From: Romboutsia sedimentorum
GTDB lineage: Bacteria > Bacillota > Clostridia > Peptostreptococcales > Peptostreptococcaceae
Length of the DNA: 58,500 nucleotides
Assembly (NCBI RefSeq): GCF_030131845.1
Contig: NZ_JASKYM010000014.1
Coordinates: 1 to 58,500 of the forward strand
Direction: 5' to 3'
Below the pieces are notes generated by a model. The model worked only from the letters and a program-made list of their open reading frames with translations. It did not search any database and was not told the DNA's origin. The first letter of the stretch is position 1. Every line of letters starts with the position of its first letter. The position numbers and the translations under genes were made by a program. Positions 54,207-58,500 of the stretch are shown piece by piece.

Positions 54207-55342
54207 CTTAAATATTCCTCCTTAATAGTATCTATTATTTCAATTGGAGTTATGACTTCACCATTTATTTTATTTATGCCAATTATATCTTTATCTTTAC
54301 CTAAAGTTCTTTGTACTTCTTGTATCATTTGACCCTTATTCATTTCTACAACAACTATCTTGTCTATATTCTTAGCTACTTCTTTTAGTTTTTCTTCAGG
54401 AAATGGCCATACTGTTTTTATACTAAATAACCCTACTTTAACATTCTCTTTTCTCAATTTTTTTATTGCATCCTTACAAGAACGGCACATACCTCCAAAT
54501 GACACTAATAAAATATTTGCATCATGCGTTTTATATTCATCATAAATTAATATATCGTCTAAATTTGCTTCTATTTTCTCAAATAATCTATTCATTAGTT
54601 TTCCTGTTTCAGAAGTACTATTAGTTGGAAATCCTGTTTCATCGTGCATAAGACCAGTTACATTATATCTATATCCTTCACCAATACTTGCCATGGGTGG
54701 AACAAAGTCTTCACAATACTCATAAGCCTTATATTCATCTTTATTGCAAGTTGGCTTTTTCCTGTTTACAATTTCTAATTCTCCAGCTTTAGGAATTTCT
54801 ATTTTTTCTCTTAAATGCCCTACTACCTCATCCAAAAGAAGTATTACTGGAGTTCTATATTTTTCAGCAAAGTTAAATGCTTTTACAGTCAATTCAAATG
54901 TTTCTTCTACTGTAGACGGTGATAATGCAATAATAGGATGATCTCCATGAGTTCCCCATTTAGCTTGCATTAAATCTGCTTGTGATGGACTTGTAGGTAA
55001 TCCTGTACTTGGGCCACATCTTTGTACATTTACAATTACGCATGGTGATTCAATTAGTGATGCATATCCTATGCATTCTTGTTTTAGGGAAAATCCGGGA
55101 CCACTTGTTGCGGTCATACTTTTATATCCTGCTAAAGACGCTCCAATAGTTGCTGCAATTGAAGCTATTTCATCTTCCATTTGAATAAATTTCCCTTTAA
55201 TTTTTGGAAGCAATAATGAAGATAATTCTGCTATTTCTGTAGACGGTGTTATAGGATACCCTGCAAAAAAACGCATTCCAGCATAAATTGCTCCTTGTAC
55301 ACAAGCTTCATTTCCCTGTAATAACTTTGTTCTTTCAGTCAT
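54191..55342 (-). CDS. korA: 2-oxoacid:ferredoxin oxidoreductase, alpha subunit
   Basis: 383 aa. QGNEACVQGAIYAGMRFFAG and YPITPSTEI open the pyrimidine-binding domain; TSGPGFSLKQECIGYA and GPSTGLPTSPSQADLMQ follow; the transketolase C-like domain contains LLVSFGGMCRS. Typical KorA. It follows the ferredoxin gene by 18 bases. In anaerobes the enzyme runs the incomplete TCA branch or amino-acid fermentation. Confidence 0.93.
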   Translation of the reverse strand: MTERTKLLQGNEACVQGAIYAGMRFFAGYPITPSTEIAELSSLLLPKIKGKFIQMEDEIASIAATIGASLAGYKSMTATSGPGFSLKQECIGYASLIESPCVIVNVQRCGPSTGLPTSPSQADLMQAKWGTHGDHPIIALSPSTVEETFELTVKAFNFAEKYRTPVILLLDEVVGHLREKIEIPKAGELEIVNRKKPTCNKDEYKAYEYCEDFVPPMASIGEGYRYNVTGLMHDETGFPTNSTSETGKLMNRLFEKIEANLDDILIYDEYKTHDANILLVSFGGMCRSCKDAIKKLRKENVKVGLFSIKTVWPFPEEKLKEVAKNIDKIVVVEMNKGQMIQEVQRTLGKDKDIIGINKINGEVITPIEIIDTIKEEYLRCLVK

Positions 55343-55360
55343 ACCAACATCTCCTTAAAT

Positions 55361-55552
55361 TTACTCAGTTTTTTGTAGATATATTGCATAATCTGGGCAT
55401 CTTTGTTCACATTTCCCACATGATATACACTTTTCACTATCTTTTATATAAACTGTATCCTCATTTAACTCTAATATTTTAACTGGACAATACTCAACAC
55501 AAATACCACACTTTTTACACCACGCGCTCTCTATAACCACTGTTTTTTTCAT
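55361..55552 (-). CDS. korD: 4Fe-4S ferredoxin subunit of the 2-oxoacid oxidoreductase
   Basis: 63 aa from ATG 55552 (MKKTVVIES), preceded by a GGGGGGG tract acting as binding site; upstream codons in the same frame lack one. Two CxxCxxCxxxCP clusters (CKKCGICVEYCP and CISCGKCEQRCP) bind two 4Fe-4S centres. First gene of korD-A-B-C-rpiR. The preceding mnmM terminator leaves only about 50 bases for a promoter, so read-through may contribute. Confidence 0.9.
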   Translation of the reverse strand: MKKTVVIESAWCKKCGICVEYCPVKILELNEDTVYIKDSEKCISCGKCEQRCPDYAIYLQKTE

Positions 55553-55597
55553 AAATACCCCCCCAAACATATAAAATTTATGTTTTAAGATACAAAA

Positions 55598-55620
55598 AAC
55601 CATGCTTTTAAAGCATGGTC
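55598..55620 (-). terminator. Terminator after mnmM
   Basis: Stem ACCATGCTT/AAGCATGGT region with a TTTTTTG tract on the minus strand, overlapping the mnmM stop vicinity and upstream of the kor operon. Confidence 0.8.
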
Positions 55621-56202
55621 TTAAAATTCGTTCTTCTTTTCTATCAAAACAAGTTGTGGAGGATTATTTATTTGATTTACAAATCCACATTCCAACACAT
55701 CAAAATCGCTTTGATCTAAATTTTTAACAAAATCATATACACTATTTTTCTCATCCATTCCACCTTCGTGGCCCGTGTAGATTGAAATACTCACTACACC
55801 ATGAGGTTTTAATAGCTTTAAGCTATGCTCTATAGCTTTTATTGTTGTATTTGGTTTTGTTATAATCCTATGCTTAGCTCTTGGTAAATATCCCAAATTA
55901 AATACAATACATGAAACTTCTTTTTCAACATGCTTATCCATATTTTCATGCCCATCTAATATCAGCTTTACTCTTTTGTCTAAATTTTCTTTTTCTAATT
56001 TTTTAGCCGTTGATTTAATAGCTTCTTCTTGTACATCAAAGCTGTAAACAAACCCATTTTCCCCAACTTTTTGTGCTAAGTACTTTGTATCATACCCATT
56101 TCCCATAGTTGCATCTACTACAATATCACCTTCATTTATTATTTTCTCTAAATATAACTTGTTTATGTCAGTGACCTTTGTTAAATATTTTGCCTTTTTC
56201 AT
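55621..56202 (-). CDS. mnmM: YtqB/MnmM-type class I methyltransferase
   Basis: 193 aa. The SAM-binding motif VVDATMGNGYDTKYLAQKVG and the catalytic-region NLGYLPRAKHRIITKP are those of the PF06962 family, formerly rRNA methylase-like; the B. subtilis member YtqB (MnmM) makes mnm5s2U at tRNA position 34. Soluble. It starts 10 bases after rluB ends, with which it is cotranscribed. Function by family homology only. Confidence 0.85.
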   Translation of the reverse strand: MKKAKYLTKVTDINKLYLEKIINEGDIVVDATMGNGYDTKYLAQKVGENGFVYSFDVQEEAIKSTAKKLEKENLDKRVKLILDGHENMDKHVEKEVSCIVFNLGYLPRAKHRIITKPNTTIKAIEHSLKLLKPHGVVSISIYTGHEGGMDEKNSVYDFVKNLDQSDFDVLECGFVNQINNPPQLVLIEKKNEF

Positions 56203-56212
56203 ATAAACTCCT

Positions 56213-56929
56213 CTATTTTAATCCTTTTAAATAATCTACTTCTTCTTTTGTTAAGTTTCTATATTTACCCACTTCTGTTCCTCTTAAAGTAATTTCTCCC
56301 ATAGCTGCTCTTCTAAGTCTTAGTACCGGATGATCTATAGCTCTACACATTTTTCTTACTTGTCTATTTCTACCTTCATGTATTTTTATTTCGCATATTG
56401 CATAATTTTTTTCTTCATCTTTTTTCACAATTTTAATTTTAGCTGGGGCCGTTTTATAATCCTCTATATAAAGTCCGTCTTCAAAATTTTTCATTTCATC
56501 AGTTGTTGGTATTCCTTTTACTATTGCCATATAAGTTTTAGCAACTTCGTGCTTTGGATGAGTTAGTTTATATGTTAAATCACCGTCATTAGTAAGTATT
56601 AATAATCCACTAGTTTCATAGTCTAGTCTTCCTATAGGATAAATTCTCTCCTTTATATCACTTACTAGGTCAAGAACACTAGGTCTATCAAATTGGTCTT
56701 TTACTGTTGTTATATAACCTTCTGGTTTATTTAAAACTATATAAACTTCTTTTTCGTCTAATCCTATTTTCGATCCATCTATTTCCACTATATCATTTTG
56801 TTCATCTATTTTAAATGATAGCTCACTCACAACGTTACCATTAACTGTAACTCTTTTTTGTAATATTATTTCTTCTGCTTTTCTTCTTGATGCTATTCCA
56901 CAAGAAGCTATGTATTTGTTAATTCTCAT
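56213..56929 (-). CDS. rluB: 23S rRNA pseudouridine synthase, RluB/RsuA family
   Basis: 238 aa. N-terminal S4 domain (MRINKYIASCGIASRRKAEE, VTVNGNVV), then the synthase core with GRLDYETSGLLILTNDG (catalytic Asp in RLDYETSG) and EGRNRQVRKMC. This combination defines RsuA/RluB/E/F enzymes; RluB modifies helix 89-93 region of 23S rRNA. AAGAAGGTGCAAT precedes the ATG. Confidence 0.9.
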   Translation of the reverse strand: MRINKYIASCGIASRRKAEEIILQKRVTVNGNVVSELSFKIDEQNDIVEIDGSKIGLDEKEVYIVLNKPEGYITTVKDQFDRPSVLDLVSDIKERIYPIGRLDYETSGLLILTNDGDLTYKLTHPKHEVAKTYMAIVKGIPTTDEMKNFEDGLYIEDYKTAPAKIKIVKKDEEKNYAICEIKIHEGRNRQVRKMCRAIDHPVLRLRRAAMGEITLRGTEVGKYRNLTKEEVDYLKGLK

Positions 56930-57129
56930 ATTGCACCTTCTTTTATGATTTTGTATTTATTTTTGTATTTTACTTATTTTTATTTAACTATTATACCATA
57001 CTAACTATATGTCAAAGACAAAACATTTAATTTTTTAAATATCTTTAGTATCTTTGCATATACTTTAATAGTATTAATTTATAATATTTCGCCATAACAT
57101 ATTGTAAATATGTTAATTAAGGAGTTATT

Positions 57130-58224
57130 ATGATTTCAAGAGAAAATATAAAGTATTATATATTCATAGCATTTATTAGTATATTAATTTATAAAGTTGT
57201 AGATACACCAACTAGACTACTTTCTAATATCGGTGGTTTGATAAAAATTTTAAGTCCTTTTTTATTAGGTATTTTATTTGCATTATTAATTAACCCTATG
57301 ATGATGCTATTTGAAAAAAAATTTAATCTACATAGAATACTAAATATACTTTTATGTTATATAATAATATCAATTGTTTTAATATTAATAGGTAAGATTT
57401 TCATACCTGATATAATTAATACTTTAGATACTCTAATAAAAGAAATTCCAAATTATATAGTTATGTTAGAGGAATTTTTAAATAGGTATGTTTCTAAAAC
57501 TAATGTGTTAGATATAGCTTTGCCACACATTCAGAAAAACTTAAACGTTATCTTAAAGGAGCTTATAAATTTATTTTCTAAAACTTCTTCTGATATTGTT
57601 CTTTATGTATTTAGCTTAACATCTTTACTATTTAACATAGCTATGGGTATAATTTTATCAATTTACATGTTATTTGATAAAGAAAATATATCGCTAGGTT
57701 TTAAAAAACTACTTTATTGTGCTACTACTAAAAAGAAAGCTAATAGTATTATTAATTTTTTTAAAATGTGTCATAATATATTTTATCATTATATAATAGG
57801 AAGAATTTTAGATTCTGCCATAATTGGTGTTTTAGCATTTATAGGATTTAAGTTTATTTTAAAAATTGATAATGTCTTATTCTTATCTTTTATAATTTTT
57901 TTAACAAATATTATTCCATACTTTGGTCCATTTATGGGAGCTGTACCTCCTTTTGCTATGACTCTAATTCAAAGCCCGATTAAAGCATTTTGGGTTTTAG
58001 TATTTATATTTGTTCTTCAGCAAATTGATGGAAGCATCATAGGTCCTAAGATAATGGGTGATCAAGTTGGGCTTAGCCCTCTTTGGATAATATCCGCAGT
58101 ATTAATTGGTGGTTCTTTATTTGGAATTATAGGAGTTTTCTTGTCTGTCCCAATTGCTGCTGTTATAAAGTCTTGCCTTGATAAATATATTGAAAAAAGA
58201 ATTTATATAAAAGGTTCAAAATAA
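57130..58224 (+). CDS. AI-2E transporter family (PerM/YhhT-like) membrane protein
   Basis: 364 aa with about seven or eight membrane helices, a central long amphipathic region, and the family signature near the end: FLTNIIPYFGPFMGAVPP, QQIDGSIIGPKIMGDQVGLSP. Members export signals or other solutes or act in Na+/H+ exchange; the substrate is unknown here. TAAGGAGTTATT precedes the ATG at 57130. The only long plus-strand gene at the right end; a strong bidirectional terminator follows. Confidence 0.85.
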   Translation: MISRENIKYYIFIAFISILIYKVVDTPTRLLSNIGGLIKILSPFLLGILFALLINPMMMLFEKKFNLHRILNILLCYIIISIVLILIGKIFIPDIINTLDTLIKEIPNYIVMLEEFLNRYVSKTNVLDIALPHIQKNLNVILKELINLFSKTSSDIVLYVFSLTSLLFNIAMGIILSIYMLFDKENISLGFKKLLYCATTKKKANSIINFFKMCHNIFYHYIIGRILDSAIIGVLAFIGFKFILKIDNVLFLSFIIFLTNIIPYFGPFMGAVPPFAMTLIQSPIKAFWVLVFIFVLQQIDGSIIGPKIMGDQVGLSPLWIISAVLIGGSLFGIIGVFLSVPIAAVIKSCLDKYIEKRIYIKGSK

Positions 58225-58242
58225 AACTCAAATATAAGCCTT

Positions 58243-58285
58243 CACATAAAAAACTGTAGCTTTAATAAACTACAGTTTTTATGTG
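58243..58285. terminator. Bidirectional terminator
   Basis: CACATAAAAACTGTAG-type arms pair over 16 bases around CTTTAATAAA, with T-tracts on both strands. It serves the plus-strand transporter and the minus-strand gene tail at 58305. Confidence 0.85.
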
Positions 58286-58304
58286 TACATCATCTAAAAT
58301 TTTG

Positions 58305-58388
58305 TTATAGTTTTTTGTCTTGTACGTGTTTAGCTGGTGGAGAAATTGTAATTTTATATCTATTATTTAAAAGTACAGTATTTAATAC
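58305..58388 (-). CDS. Possible C-terminal end of a gene split by the group II intron
   Basis: On the minus strand, 27 codons run open from the intron 3' boundary to TAA (VLNTVLLNNRYKITISPPAK...), followed 20 bases later by a terminator. The peptide looks coding, but the 5' exon lies outside the window, so frame and gene identity cannot be verified. No family recognised. Confidence 0.35.
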   Translation of the reverse strand, partial: VLNTVLLNNRYKITISPPAKHVQDKKL

Positions 58389-58390
58389 TA

Positions 58391-58500
58391 ATCGAGTAGG
58401 AGCTAAATAATTATTTTATTTAGCGTCCTCTCACACCACCGTGCATACCGTTCGGTACACGGCGGTTCATTAAGTTTCATGCACTTTTGAATATCTCTTG
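58391..58500 (-). mobile_element. Group II intron (class C type), 3' end, cut by window edge
   Basis: On the minus strand: ATGAACCGCCGTGTACCG, AACGGTATGCACGGTGGTG (domain V), GTGAGAGGACG (linker), GCTAAATAAAATAATTATTT and AGCTCCTACTCGAT (domain VI with the usual 3' end). These are the end of a class C intron, whose reverse transcriptase would lie beyond 58500. Orientation is the same as the intron fragment at 1-131. Confidence 0.85.

Overview
The window looks like chromosomal DNA from a low-GC, anaerobic, spore-forming Firmicute, most likely Peptostreptococcaceae (relatives of Clostridioides, Paraclostridium, Romboutsia or Terrisporobacter). The basis is very AT-rich DNA, strong GGAGG ribosome binding sites, frequent TTG/GTG starts, SPOCS-domain spore proteins, a 2-oxoacid:ferredoxin oxidoreductase, a GlpP-type glycerol regulon and a probable selenoprotein. 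The family assignment is inference. Almost all genes lie on the minus strand; the exceptions are two small genes near 5 kb, a cyclophilin at 46.7 kb and an AI-2E-family membrane protein at 57.1 kb.

Layout. 1-131: 5' part of a class C group II intron placed directly after a terminator. 0.7-3.5 kb: osmolyte-type ABC transporter (ATPase-CBS plus fused permease/binding protein). 3.5-5.4 kb: small unknown genes. 5.4-17.3 kb: a long minus-strand cluster combining PseB and PseC, a Maf-like DUF115 protein, two other glycosyltransferases, a PP2C-type phosphatase, two SPOCS proteins (one fused to DUF11) and several tiny carboxypeptidase-regulatory-like beta-sandwich proteins, with two sigma-K-like promoters. 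I read it as a spore-surface glycoprotein system. 17.4-25.6 kb: hydrolase, SbcCD nuclease, HutD/Ves protein and a two-component system. 25.8-27.1 kb: cbiMN and a cobalamin riboswitch with no gene directly under it. 27.3-31 kb: DinG-like helicase, an unannotated 59-aa Cys-rich protein, MFS transporter. 31.1-35.2 kb: speA-speD-speE-speB polyamine operon.

35.4-39.0 kb is an accessory patch: a decayed bicovalent-flavin oxidoreductase, a lipoprotein rhodanese whose catalytic Cys codon is an in-frame TGA followed by a SECIS-like hairpin (probable selenoprotein, 313 aa rather than 271), and small membrane proteins including a DUF3955 member. 39.2-45.9 kb is a glycerol regulon: glpP, glpF-glpK, and a three-gene glycerol-3-phosphate dehydrogenase-type operon. 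Each of the three units has a sigma-A promoter and a leader terminator next to a GGCTA element, consistent with GlpP antitermination; a cre-like site overlaps the glpF promoter. 46-48.6 kb: secreted protein, lipoprotein cyclophilin, and add (adenosine deaminase) under an adenine-type purine riboswitch with an overlapping terminator (predicted ON switch). 48.6-58.2 kb: Tet(M)-like GTPase, a HicB-like/HEPN-like protein, rpiR-type regulator with korDABC, mnmM, rluB, AI-2E transporter. 58.3-58.5 kb: a possible truncated gene tail abutting the 3' end of another group II intron, same strand as the first.

The features most worth following are the selenocysteine rhodanese, the Maf/PseBC spore-surface cluster, the cobalamin riboswitch with no local target gene, and the HicB/HEPN-like fusion.
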